Source: Scedosporium boydii (Eukaryota > Ascomycota > Sordariomycetes > Microascales > Microascaceae). From it: a stretch of DNA of 64,000 bases. Both the position numbers and the translations under genes were made by a program. The DNA is taken from contig NJFT01000150.1 of the NCBI GenBank assembly GCA_002221725.1, positions 1-64,000 of the forward strand, in the 5' to 3' direction. The notes beneath the pieces are model-generated. The model searched no databases. It saw only the letters and a program-made list of their open reading frames with translations, and was not told the origin of the DNA. Of the stretch, positions 35,080 through 45,844 are shown piece after piece (the stretch's first letter is position 1; the number at the start of each line of letters is the position of its first letter).

Positions 35080-35897
35080 TTAAACGCCCGTGACGTTGAA
35101 ATAGTTCGCCGCCACAGGCTCCCCAAGTCCAAGAGTAGCAATAAGCTCCGCCAAATCTACACCAAGCCTATTATTGAACCCGCTATAGTCGACTTGGGGC
35201 TCCTTGTACGCATCGGTCTTCTCAAAGAGGAGCTCGACATAGTTGTGCGCCTTCGGCGGGTTTTCGGCTGGCGGTGAGGGACCGATGTAAGCGGCGGGGC
35301 CGGAGGGATCGGCATTTTCGAGGATGTAGATGCCATCCGCATTGGCTTCCTTGCTGGAGGTGAAGCCGGCGACGAGAGCGTGGAGCATGTTTCGGCGAGG
35401 TTCGTAGTTGCCGGGAGTAAAGGAGGCAGGGCTAAAGAGCGATCGTTAGTGGCGGGATATACCTTTTTCCCCCCATGTCGAGGATATCGGAGATTTCCGA
35501 TATATTCCAAGGTCGAAATTAAACGTACACGGAGATGTCTAGGTTCTCGTTAGTTTTGCTTGATCCCGACGTAAGGTCAATTTGGAGATGGAGACACGGA
35601 CCAATGACGGCGAGAATGTAGGTGCCCTCCAATGGCTCGGCGGTGCCTATTGTAGGGAGAGCAGCGGTTTCTACCCAATTACTTAGAAGCCATCTTTTCA
35701 ACTCGGCGTGGTTGATTCGAGGAGGATATTAAGTCTGCCATACCCTCCTTTGTGAAGGAAGCGCCGGGCTCATCGACTGCCTTGCTTCCGAAACTAACTG
35801 CGAGATTCACCTCGACTGCGGGTTCGAACCCGGCAGGTGTCTGGCCGACGGCGAGGCCTATAAAAGTTGCGATTGACGCAACGCTTCGGAACTTCAT
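35080..35897 (-). CDS. secreted PEBP-like protein, 215 aa
   Basis: Phosphatidylethanolamine-binding-protein-like fold. Exons 35897-35744, 35670-35529 and 35431-35080 join in phase to 215 residues. The start at 35897 gives a signal peptide (MKFRSVASIATFIGLAVGQT). PEBP features are VNLAVSFGSKAV, EGTYILAVI (strand before the usual DPDAP loop), NMLHALVAGF, AYIGPSPP and KAHNYVELLFE. The canonical DPDAP loop is replaced here by an unrelated stretch (GPCLHLQIDLTSG), so ligand binding may differ. Secreted fungal PEBPs have poorly known roles; some resemble protease-inhibitor or lipid-binding types. It is transcribed away from the FAS1 gene. Confidence 0.7.
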
Positions 35898-37142
35898 GGC
35901 GACGGTATTTGGCAATTGGGTGGTAGATTACGCTCGAGAATGGCACAAATCAATGTCAGTTGGGAACTTGGGATATCGGATAACTCGAGAATCAGGGTCA
36001 TTGGCAGCGGACAGCGACATCCAGCACTTTATATCCTAGTGTGCCTATTTATGACAGCGGCACATCCATGGGAGGAGACTTCGATTACGCGGACTTTCAT
36101 ATTACAGGATAGATCTCATAGGGTGACGGATAAAGAAGCTCCTAATATCAAAATAGAGACCGTAGAGTGCATCCGGCAGGGAAGACAACATTAATATAAT
36201 TAAGCTACGGCTGCTGTCCACTGTTATCGGCATTGGGGCATCCCATGTCGGCGCAAATCACCGGGCTTGGCAATTATTTTCGCAATACAAAAGTAATCGG
36301 TGAGCCTATGAATTGTGCATGCATGTGGTGCGGGAGAGGAATCGATCAAGGTGACAAGGGTAAAATGAGAACGGCCCGGCAGGATGGGTTTTAGTGATTC
36401 AATTAGTTTTGCAGCAATGATCCGTAGAGGTAAACTTAGTCGCCGTTCAACTTCCCGGGATCAGCATCAATTGATGCTTGCTCGCACAATTGGACCCAAG
36501 TCATCATGAATCATGATCTTTGTCCTTGCTGAGTAGCTCAATTGAACAGGAATAATAATGAATTAAGAACAATTGAAGGCATTGATTGATGCTTAGTCAT
36601 GCTCTATCGCAGGTCGCAACAAGACAATAACAATTGAAGTCCGAGCGTGGCGAAATTGTCGCTTCAATTGGCTTTTTGAAACTGGTGAGCGACACGATAC
36701 GACGAATGCGTGCGGGGGAGTCTCGCACATTTCACGTCTGTGCCGGATGCCACGGGATTTCCTAAAATCCGTCCGATTCGAGTCTTCACAATTCCGATTC
36801 CCACCCGGACCATAGAGAATCTTAAATCTTCTAAAATTGCTTTGCATCCCGAGCTCCATTCCCGTCTAGAGCCTTCTCTTTGTCTCGTCGAGATCAGCTG
36901 TCCTTCGATTTACCGGGCTCTTCAGGAAGCTCAGAGCTGCATGATCTGAGGTCCGATCCCCCACTCGCAAGGTACAAAGCAAAAAGCACTGATTCGGCCA
37001 ACGAATGACGTGACATCGCCGTCTTGACGACATCGACGTTACGCGTACCACAGCTCATAAAAAGGAAGCCTACCGCCTTTCCAATTGAGCCACTTCCTTT
37101 AGTGAATTTTTAAAGGCTCACTGGAGAATCAATATTCATAAA
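35898..37142. other. divergent promoter region of PEBP-like and FAS1 genes
   Basis: 1.2 kb without a recognised gene. A CATAAAAAG TATA-like word lies about 85 bp before the FAS1 ATG. Confidence 0.45.
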
Positions 37143-38449
37143 ATGAAATTTACAGTTGTTCTGTCACTCCTGACCGCCTCCTCGGCTTTGGGAATCCCCA
37201 AGGTCGCCGTGTGGGATGACGAGTCCCATGTCAGGCCATTCACCATTTCCGACATTGACGCCCAGAACCAGAACGAGTATGTTCTCGATGAAGAATACGC
37301 AGATTTCCGTGCCCTGGGAGATCACGACGAGGACGAGCCCACTCTCACCATCTACGAGCTCATCAAAAAGAGCGATCGAGCGACCAAGTTCGCCGAGCTC
37401 ATTAGTGAATATGATGATATTGTCGAACTCCTCAACAGTACCGATGCGAAGCACACGGTCTTCGTGCCTGCAGATGAGGCCTTTAAGCATTTCCCCTTCA
37501 AGAAGAAGCCCGATTCCGAGTTTATAAAGGCCGCCATCAAATATCACATTGTCCGCGATGAGGTCCCTGCCCGGGAACTCATCCACACCAACACTCTCCC
37601 CACTCTGCTCGAGGAGAAACTACTCGGCGACAAACCCCAGCGGGTGCGAGCGAACTTTGGCTTTGGAGGACTAAAGATCAACTTCTTCAGTAAGGTCGTA
37701 AGGCCCGATATTGTAAGTACTTTCTAGACGGTCCGCCGAGATAAGTCTTGTCTTGCGATAATTAATGCGTATTTCAGAGGGCTACAAATGGCGTCATTCA
37801 CGCTGTGAACCGAATCTTGCTCCCTCCAACTATGGTCGGGCGAGAACTCACCTTCTTCCCTAGCCACTTCTCCACCCTTCTCTATGCCTATGAGAAGACT
37901 AACTTTGTCGACTTCATCCACAACGTCAAGCTCAATGGAAGCACAGTATTTGCCCCAGACAACCGTGCCTTTGAGAAACTTGGCGCCAAGGCCAACGCCT
38001 TCTTATTCAACACTGAGAAGGGCCGCACCATCCTCAAGGCGCTTCTCAAGTACCAGATCGTAGCCAATGTCACCCTCTACAGCGATGAAGTGTACGGCAA
38101 CGTCGACCGAGTCGGTGCGGAGGGTGTGGATCGTCACCATTATGACCTCACCACTCTCCTACACGATAAGCATATCAGCGTTGACATCACACGCTTTGGC
38201 GCCTTCACTAGCATCACCGTCAACGGCCAGGTTCCAGTTGTAGCTCGGGATGCCGTTGCTAAGAACGGAGTTATCCAAGTTGTTGGCAAGATTCCTTTCC
38301 CGCCCCATAAGCACCACGATCATGATCATGATCATGATCATGACCACGACGATCACGAAGAAGAGGGCGAGATTGAAGTTGGGGACTTAATTGAGAGGCT
38401 GCAGGACTATGTCGACGAGGATGATGAGCAGTGGGTTGGTGAGCTGTAG
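37143..38449 (+). CDS. secreted fasciclin (FAS1) domain protein, 413 aa
   Basis: Two FAS1 domains, an ancient cell-adhesion fold. Exons 37143-37712 and 37778-38449 join in phase (donor GTAAGT, acceptor TTTCAG). A signal peptide (MKFTVVLSLLTASSALG) is followed by FAS1-1 at about residues 70-210 (IVELLNSTDAKHTVFVPADE, IKYHIVRDEV) and FAS1-2 at about 215-350 (FVDFIHNVKLNGSTVFAPDN, LLKYQIVANV). Each has the H1/YH-type motifs. The tail carries an alternating His-Asp run encoded by a CATGAT hexamer repeat (about 38312-38350), then acidic residues and no hydrophobic C-terminus. It is therefore probably secreted rather than GPI-an anchored. The His-Asp run could bind divalent metal. This is inference. 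Confidence 0.88.
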
Positions 38450-38741
38450 GCTATTCTGCAGGTATAAGACCTGTATAGAGTGAAAGATGTGCATCTTTGT
38501 GTCAAGCACGATGGAAGGGTCGGGAATACATTGGAAGATTGCAAGAGATGGATAAGGACTACTTGGTTGGTAGCATAGTGCAATTTTCACTCCTTTTTCC
38601 TTCACTCTACTCGACTAAGGTCACCAAGTTGAGATGAAATTATAGTATTCGAGGAGGTACATAACAAGGAAATCTCTGAATGAGATTCGGCCGTCTTCAT
38701 ATACCTCTGTCCCCTTTGCCAATCCACCTGTGTCGGTAATG

Positions 38742-39086
38742 TCAATGTTTTGGGGTTTCAGGTAGTCGAGGGACAATATCGGCAAGTAAAGCTGTCACCC
38801 TCGCTAGATTCGCTTCGGTCCGATTTGCTTGGGGAGAGGAAATGCGGCATATGAGATCATCGGTATTATCGTCGAGAAAGGCCTGTAGTCGTTGTCGAGT
38901 TATATGGTCACCGGATGCGAGTGCAGAGTCTATAACCGTCAGGCAAATGCTAGAGAAGGGGTGCGTTAGTCACCGAGTTTGGGCAAGGACGGAAATATGA
39001 TTGATGAAGAGGTGGTTTTGGAGTGGGAGCTACCTTAGATTCGTGCCAGCCTGGTGTGTTCTGACGGGTGAGTTCGAGTATGTCAT
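38742..39086 (-). CDS. small unassigned protein, 86 aa, two exons
   Basis: Exons 39086-39034 and 38949-38742 join in phase to 86 residues. The intron is textbook: donor GTAGCT, branch GACTAAC, acceptor CTCTAG. No signal peptide or TM segment is present. The body is predicted helical (CLTVIDSALASGDHITRQ, LQAFLDDNTDDL, ARVTALLADIVPRL) and looks like a compact soluble alpha-helical protein. I do not recognise a family. The call rests on coherent splicing and regular amphipathic composition. Confidence 0.55.
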
Positions 39087-39865
39087 GGTGGGCAAAACCT
39101 GCAACTTTTAGTAGAAGTTGTCAAGGTAGCTGATGGAACAAACGCAGAAGATCACGAGTGGAGAGAGAGAACTGCTGAGAAAGAGAGGAAACAATGGCAT
39201 TTTACTCCTGTGAACGGAGCACTCTACAACAAAGAAGAAGGAATTGGGGAATTGTCAAGATGGAACCGGACCAGGCGCCACCAGGATTTGAGGTTCAGCA
39301 CGGTCAGTGTGATGGTATGGGCTACGGGGCACATATTCTGCGGCCGCTGTCGCATGGCTTATGCAGACGAGCGGCCTGGGGTACTCTCCGTTGAGCAAGT
39401 TGCAGTCCTCGACCCGGGCTCCGTGTTGGATGCATGCGTTCGTGCTGACCGCTGAACGTTTAAACCCGACACGCGGCCTGGGGAACCGTCTGGGGAACCA
39501 TTGCGCCTCGAGCCTGGCCCGTCTTGAGGAGAGGGGGAGCCAAAGAATGACTGGTCTTACGTTATTATATTTCCACCTCATTTTTTCAAATTCCAGCCCA
39601 TCCCTGTCAAGTGCAGCTGGCACGCTTCAAACTCCCACGCGGGGAGATGAGGATGGCCGAGGAGGGAATCAAATCTAGTCTTGAGGTCGTATTGGTGCCG
39701 CTGCTAATTAATTTCTTTGCGCACGGAACTTATGCCCACGTGGCAAGCCTGCATGTGCCGCAGCGGGCGTACACACCTCGGACGAGGACAGGCCAGGCTG
39801 CGGGAGGGGGGTTGCATCTGGCTCGTTCGGGGAGGCCGAACAGGCAGCACGACGGTGGCTGGGAC
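39087..39865. other. intergenic, nothing recognised
   Basis: Overlapping open frames on both strands have no family signal. GC-rich. It leads into the 30-bp tandem repeat. Confidence 0.35.
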
Positions 39866-40024
39866 GGAAAACTGGCAAATGCCACTCTTACGCGCGGAAA
39901 ACTGGCAAATGCCACTTTTGCGCACGGAAAACTGGCAAATGCCACTCTTGCGCACGGAAAACTGGCAAATGTTACTCTTATGTACAGAAAGCTGGCAAAA
40001 ACCACTGTTATGCAGGTAAAGCTG
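39866..40024 (+). repeat. 30-bp minisatellite, five units plus partial sixth
   Basis: Contiguous 30-bp units start at 39866, 39896, 39926, 39956 and 39986, with a partial unit at 40016. Each begins (G/A)GAAA(A/G)CTGGCAAA. Units 1-4 are near-identical and unit 5 has diverged. The period is a multiple of three, so frames across it stay open on both strands (10-residue repeats such as GKLANATLTR on plus). There are no unique spacers, so it is not CRISPR. Confidence 0.95.
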
Positions 40025-40067
40025 TGTCCAACTCTCCTCTCTCATTGTTTGTTTGTCTAGTATTCCC

Positions 40068-40607
40068 ATGTCAACCTTCAAGTTCTCCCTTGACAACTTC
40101 CCAATAGACGTCCAAGATGCTGTGCAACAATATCCAGGTCTGGTTTGACGGTTGCTCTTCGAAGTCGGCCCCCTTGTCCTCGACGGCAAAGATTGCAAGC
40201 TCCTTCGTCTATTCCAGTGCTTTGCCTATGCTGTCCAGACCAAGTGGGAGAAACTGCCAGGCCGCATCCATTCTATTGTCTTCTCTCTTCGAGCTGGAGA
40301 TAGCTTAGTAGATAAAGCCTCTCTCGAGGCTAGGTTTTACAAAGTCGGGAAAGCCTGTGCTGTTGCAGTGCTGGGAGTAGCTTTGCAAGATAATATAACC
40401 ATTGCATCCGAACTAGAGCTTCTACTAGATACTAACCTCTATCGCATTATACAATTTATTAAAGAGTTAGAGTAGGATAAAGGACTTAGTATCGCAGCTA
40501 TAAAGGCAGAAACCCCTCTAACGAAGTGCGGCGTAACTACGAAACGCAAGTTCCCTCGCCCAAGGAAGAGTGTCACAGGCCGACCTTATATAGGCCTAAG
40601 GCAGTAA
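40068..40607 (+). pseudogene. degenerate ORF with two in-frame stops, 179 codons
   Basis: From an ATG at 40068 the frame stays protein-like through TGA (40146-40148) and TAG (40473-40475) to TAA at 40605-40607. The longest piece (MLFEVG-like, VLDGKDCKLLRLFQCFAYAV, KWEKLPGRIHSIVFSLRAGD, RFYKVGKACAVAVLG) is helical. The end is basic (KRKFPRPRKS). No family recognised. TGA and TAG would both follow from C-to-T changes (CGA, CAG), as in RIP-like decay, but stop-codon readthrough cannot be excluded. It lies just downstream of the minisatellite. Confidence 0.45.
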
Positions 40608-41147
40608 CAGACAGCAGAATACAATAGGTGGGCGCACCCACCTTGTCGCGGACTTGACGAGTAGTAGTTTTCTCACCAATGCAGATTCTGTGTATCCCGG
40701 TGAGAATTCCCAGAAGCAACGACGCATGGTCACCAAGTTCCCGAGTGGGCTTTGATTTGGCACCCGTATTGTCCCGAATCAAAGTCCACACAATGCTGTC
40801 GCTTGCAGTCGCGCATTGACGGGTCCCCGATTGGTGTGCTGATTAGCCGCGCTTCTGGTCAATGGCAATTCCTCAAATTTCCTGTTGAAATCTTTTCAAG
40901 AAGCTAGGAGAACATAGGAACCACGAAGTGTGAAGGTCAAACTCCTCAGACACGGACAGGGTATCCCTGCCAGTAGGAGATTGGCTCAGAATGTGCGATC
41001 ACGTGACTGTTGATCTCTCGCGTGACGTTAAGACTCGTCGACACCAGGATCCAAGTGATTCACAGATATCGGTCAAAAGCGTTTACAGATCAAAATATCT
41101 CCTTTATCTAAATGGATCGTACATAGGATATAAACGAGATTACAAAT
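40608..41147. other. promoter region of the Myb/SANT-like gene
   Basis: 540 bp without a gene. It contains a TCACGTGA E-box-type palindrome at about 40996. Confidence 0.4.
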
Positions 41148-42239
41148 ATGAGCCTGGCACTTCCGTCCGGGGATGAAAAGTGGTGTGAACAACCCCCCAG
41201 AATACGGCTGCATTCGATCCCGCCACCCCCGCCAGGATACGTCCCACCTGCCTTGCCATCGCCATCACCAGCGTTCTCGAATACAGCTGCTTTAGAAGAA
41301 TCGAGGGATAAGGGCCGGGTCCAATGGTCTTCAAACCGCGACATCAACAAATCCTTCCTTCAGCAAATAATCACTGCCCGTAACGCCGGACAGTTCACAC
41401 CACCAAAGATCCCATCAATTCGGAGTCAATTCTACCGAGATGTAGCTGTTACGCTCAGAAGTCAGTTTCCGGGCCTTCCATTTACGGAAAATAAGCTGTA
41501 CGACCAGCTCCGGGCTCTTTACCGGTTCTATCGGCGGATACTATGGCGGCGAGCTTCAAGTACTGACTGGAGGGATGACGTCCATTACGATGAAGAATCT
41601 GGTAAGATATCAGCTTCGCCGACTCTTTTTGCTCAGTTTGAGCGGATACACCCGGTTATGAAGTTTGTGCGCATCTATGGGCTCCCATACTTCTCGCTTT
41701 ATGAGGCAGCCTTTCGTCCAAAAGAAGTTATTGCCCCCGCTCCTGGCCTTGCTCTGCCTCGGAACTCACGAGAGAAAGAAGTTAGTGCTGCTATTACTAG
41801 TGACGATAATAGTCCTAGTCCTAGGAGTACTAGTACTAACGACATCCCCACTACCCCTGGGAACAACGGGAACAAACGATCGCAACACTTCCTCCCGGGC
41901 CGCCCGGCCAAGCGGCAAAAGGCTACTAGCCCGCCCTCAGCTCTATCTGACCGCGTCGAGGCGGCTAAGATAATCGCCGAGGCGATCAAGGAAGGGTGTA
42001 GGATCCTTGCTAGCGCCATGTCGAGTCGGCAGCCAGCGGGAGCTCAATCGGTGTATATTGACAGAGCCGTCGATGAGCTGACCATGGACTTTGAAGATGA
42101 AATCACCCCGTCCGCCTTTGCCAAAGCCCTTGCTTGTTTTGAAAGCCCGATACTGGCTCAGATCTTTGTTCAGATCAAGGACAAGGAGTTGCGACGACTA
42201 TGGCTCATTTCAAAAGGTGTTCGTTTTGATAGCTCATAG
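41148..42239 (+). CDS. Myb/SANT-like DNA-binding domain protein, 363 aa
   Basis: Single-exon protein. Residues about 60-180 match the Myb/SANT-like (Myb_DNA-bind_3) pattern found in transposon-derived and plant proteins: KSFLQQIITARNAGQF, QFYRDVAVTLRSQFP, NKLYDQLRALYRFYRRILWR, WRDDVHYDEESGKISAS, ERIHPVMKFVRIYGLPYFSL. The N-terminus is Pro-rich. The middle is Ser/Thr-rich with a basic NLS-like RPAKRQK. The C-terminus is helical (VEAAKIIAEAIKEG, CFESPILAQIFVQIKDKEL). It probably binds DNA. No transposase is adjacent and I saw no terminal repeats. It may be a domesticated or orphaned component of a Harbinger- or hAT-type element. The neighbouring degenerate ORF and minisatellite fit a mobile-element graveyard. 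Confidence 0.7.
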   Translation: MSLALPSGDEKWCEQPPRIRLHSIPPPPPGYVPPALPSPSPAFSNTAALEESRDKGRVQWSSNRDINKSFLQQIITARNAGQFTPPKIPSIRSQFYRDVAVTLRSQFPGLPFTENKLYDQLRALYRFYRRILWRRASSTDWRDDVHYDEESGKISASPTLFAQFERIHPVMKFVRIYGLPYFSLYEAAFRPKEVIAPAPGLALPRNSREKEVSAAITSDDNSPSPRSTSTNDIPTTPGNNGNKRSQHFLPGRPAKRQKATSPPSALSDRVEAAKIIAEAIKEGCRILASAMSSRQPAGAQSVYIDRAVDELTMDFEDEITPSAFAKALACFESPILAQIFVQIKDKELRRLWLISKGVRFDSS

Positions 42240-43930
42240 CCTAGTTGGCTCCTTCATCTCCACACCCCTGGAGATATTGTGTCCGTAGCGGGACCATCTG
42301 ACGTTGGTAGTTCTAGCACGGGAAGTCGTGGGGATAAGGGCCACACAGAAAACACGCTGTTCCAGGTTGCCGAGAAGGGAGGCTTCTTTGTTTCCTTTCC
42401 TTCTTTTCACTTATAAGCTCGACAAGCCTTGTACCGTTTTCAACTAGTTCAGTGATGCCAAAGTGGCGCCCCAAGGGTTGTCTCAGGTTCTATTATAGTA
42501 CAGTTCTTTCATTGTCAGTTTCCACTGCCAGGAATTGGTCCTCGCTTCTTCCCTTAGATGACGCACATGTCTTACAAGTCCCCTACGACATCTGCCTTTT
42601 CGATTCGCTTTCCATCGGGAACTCTGTTTGTGTGTCCCTAATCACCGTGTTCCATTGATCAACAGGTAATCTAGCAGTTCTTTACAGGGGCATCAAAGTG
42701 GCATCTAGTCGGACCTCTTCCGCGCTGATGTAGTTTCCGAGTGGCTTGCCTTGAGCACACCCGAAGCCGGAGTCAATGATAATGGACCACGTGTTACAGA
42801 CCCTCCGTAGGACTGCGATGTAGTAGCCGAAGAAAGGCTGGGCAATACTTGCTCGCAGCTCCATCTCACTGTTACCACATGGGGATGTCATTTTCAAATT
42901 TACCTTTGACCTTCGAGCGCTATACTTAGGGTGCCGAAACTAGAAACCCTCAACGCGAAGAAAGCATTCTCCTGGAGACGACCCGACGCCAGGTGCACCT
43001 ATGTACCCCTCAGAAGGAACGTTCCTTACACGCTATAGCCACTACGAAGAAAAACCGATTAATATGAGTAGTGAATATAAACAAACCATCTTTTCAATGC
43101 GCGACAGGGAATTTGCGTGCGAACTGGGTTGACGATGCCGCGCCCCTGGTTAGGAAGTAGTAACGAATGAGGTATATCTTATAAATCCGATCACGAAAGG
43201 GCACCTATGATATCGGCTACTAGTAGTTGATACCTTGTACTTAGGTTAAGCTTCTTATTTTGGGGGAGCACGTCCACTTTTCCAGGGGGTTTGAAGTTAA
43301 GTTCCTCGCTTAAGTGTTTAGATCCGGGCAACTTTTCCTCCCTTCACTTCTAAGACGTAATGGCCGCACTAGCAGGCCTATAATAGGATTCCATAATAGG
43401 AAGTTCTGCTATCAGCGGGCCGAGTCTCAACATTGACATGATCCAGTAATACGAAAAGGGAGCGCAAATTAAGTGCTGCGTCGACATGAGCTCGGTAAGG
43501 AGGGCGGTTTTTAACAGGTCAAGAGGGCTGCAGGCAGGAGCCGCAGGACTGCTGTTCGGTGTTCAGTTCTTGGAGCGGGGGACGCAGAGGAATTAAAACA
43601 TTTTATTCCTTTATTCGGGCTCGGTGGATGAGTTACCTGCCAGCTCGGAAGACCGAGTTCAACTTATGAAGCATCCCACTTCACTGTCCCTGTCGAATTG
43701 GATATAAGGATATAAGTGTTTAATTACATAATGCGTGATAAGTTACAACATAACCGGGAGGAAACTTGGTATTAGTGATTATTTCCTTTCCCGAGGTCAG
43801 CATCAATTGGCTTTCCTGCAATCCCCGCGACTACTCTCCCCCACACCAAAGCTCCATTGTCCGCCTCATCTACAAGACCCGCTACTTAACTACACAACGC
43901 GCTTCCTGCGCCAGGGCCACTGCGGAAGCC
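42240..43930. other. 1.7-kb intergenic stretch, no gene recognised
   Basis: One 71-codon minus frame (42897-42682) has mixed protein-like composition but no family or splice support. The rest shows no coding signal. Confidence 0.35.
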
Positions 43931-45377
43931 ATGGTAGAAAATTTTGGGCAGCCCTCAAAGGCCCATTCCATGGCGAGGCGGGCGCTCAATCTCTTCTCTC
44001 GAAAAACTGAAGATGCAAAACAGGCGGGATCGCAAGGCTCTAAGGTCTCAACTCGTGCCTCTCCTGCCGCCATTACGTACACCCCAGATTCCGAAAGGTA
44101 TCGGAGTAGGGAAGCCGCACATCTAAGAGATGGAAACCTCGAATCCACGCTTCCAAAGGGATTCCCTGCTGAGTTGGCGGGTGATTTAGTCTGGGATGGC
44201 GAGACACTTGCGCAAACGTACAACTGGACGTTTGTCCTCAGTGTTGACCAGTTGGAGGAGATAGAAGCCGGCCTGAGGTATTTTCAAAGTCGGTTCTCGG
44301 GATTATCTCATAATTGCTGTGAATAATGTAAACAATGCAAATGCTAATGGCGTCCGTTAATCAGCCCTCAACCTTCCTCTTGGCCATATCTCTGCCCAGA
44401 CGTTTCCTCTCACAACGCTCCATCCTGAGCTCAGGCGGCTATCCAACGAACTTCACAACGGTCACGGATTCTTCGTAATCCGAGGTATCCCCGTTGACAA
44501 GTACACACGTGAAGAGAACATCGCCATCTTTACAGCCCTTTCCTACCACATCGCCCCCCAACGCGGCCGCCAAGACGGACTGTTCGAAGGAAAACCTGCG
44601 ACTGTCGTCCTCACGCACGTCACAAACTTGAAAACATCGCACAACGAGCATATGATCGCAAGCCCGGCCTACACGACCGATAAACAAGTCTTTCATACAG
44701 ATGCCGGTGATATCGTGGCTCTCATGGCGCTGGAAACCGCCGAAGAAGGTGGTGCAAGTAAAATTGTGAGTACATGGAGGATATACAATGAACTTGCCAA
44801 GACTAGGCCCGATCTAGTTAAGATACTATCAGAAGACTGGGCTGTGGAGGTATTCGGGAACAAGGGTCGATGGTTTGTATCACGGCCCATCCTCTACCAC
44901 CAGCCCGCCACGAGGTCGACGCCGGAGCGCGTGGCGTTACAATATTCACGCCGCCAATTTGTGGGCTTCGGGGCGTTGCCGAGAAGCTCAAAGATTCCGC
45001 CCATTACCGAGGCGCAAGCGGAGGCCCTCGACGCGCTCCACTTTCTTGGGGAGAAGTTTTGCGTGTCCACGGGGTTTGAAAAGGGTGATATCCAATATAT
45101 CAATAACATGGCCCTCTTTCACGCTCGAGACGCGTATCGTGACTCGGATATGAGAAAGTAAGTTGTCTTTGATCCTGTAGTTGACCGTATCATGCTGATG
45201 GGTGGTAGGCGGCACTTGGTACGGCTATGGTTGAGAGATCCCGAGAACGCGTGGGAAACGCCCAAGGAATTAAAGGAACGATGGGCATACGTGTACGATA
45301 GGATGACGTCCGAGTCCCAAGTCTTTCCTTTGGAACCGTACATACGAGTTGAGAGCTCGCGACAGGTTAAGCAATGA
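43931..45377 (+). CDS. TauD/TfdA-family Fe(II)/2-oxoglutarate dioxygenase, 439 aa
   Basis: Exons 43931-44288, 44365-45157 and 45209-45377 join in phase. The start is the first ATG of the frame. The first donor (GTCGGT) is atypical but restores family sequence (RYFQ then LNLPLGHIS). Iron ligands are visible as VFHTDAGD (HxD) and ALFHARDAY (distal His), with the 2-oxoglutarate-binding Arg in RHLVRLWLRDP. Other family blocks are HGFFVIRGIPVD, LSYHIAPQRGRQDG, VTNLKTSHNEHM and ILYHQP. Fungal members hydroxylate or oxidatively cleave small acids, sulfonates or N-alkyl compounds. Here it lies convergent with a Rieske oxygenase and near two amine oxidases, so a role in C-N bond oxidation is a reasonable inference. 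No obvious targeting signal is present. Confidence 0.82.
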
Positions 45378-45624
45378 CCCCCTGCCCGGGAAGAGAAGAA
45401 ACATGGCCATTCAAGGTTTCGGATGTATACTAATAGGATGCACTCACGAAGTTCTTCCGAACACTTCCAGAATAATAGTTCATGGAATTCAAAGGACTTA
45501 CTGAAACACTCACTTGATAATTTGATTCCTTGCAACGGTGTGTCTAGGTCTCTTCTCTCATTTTTCCCTACACTACTTTTCAAATATTGAAAAAGCCATT
45601 CTCTAATGAAACATTGGGTATATA

Positions 45625-45844
45625 GTCTTCCTATCCGAAATCACGGCCGGAAAAGATCGTCTTAACGACGAAAATAGAAACTACCTCAGCCCCCTCTCTA
45701 AAACAGGCATTACCCAGGGCAGGGCCGGCGACGTGCGGGACATAGTAGGGGCCATGCTGTTCCTCTGCAGTAGAGGCGGCTTCTACTGTAATGGCACTGT
45801 CTATAGACGGAGGTCGGCTAAGTATAAACCCCAGCTCTTTCTAA
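45625..45844 (+). pseudogene. 3' fragment of a short-chain dehydrogenase
   Basis: Only the C-terminal part of an SDR is left: FLSEITAGKD, GRAGDVRDIVGAMLFLCSRG, GGFYCNGTV, then after a one-base shift IDGGRL and a stop at 45842-45844. The Rossmann motif and YxxxK are absent, and no promoter-proximal part is seen between it and the dioxygenase gene. Confidence 0.75.

Noticed and set aside
39866..40024. CRISPR-like array
   Set aside because: The 30-bp units are contiguous without spacers, and the genome is eukaryotic. It is a minisatellite.
42682..42897. 71-codon minus-strand frame
   Set aside because: Plausible composition only. No homology signal or gene structure.
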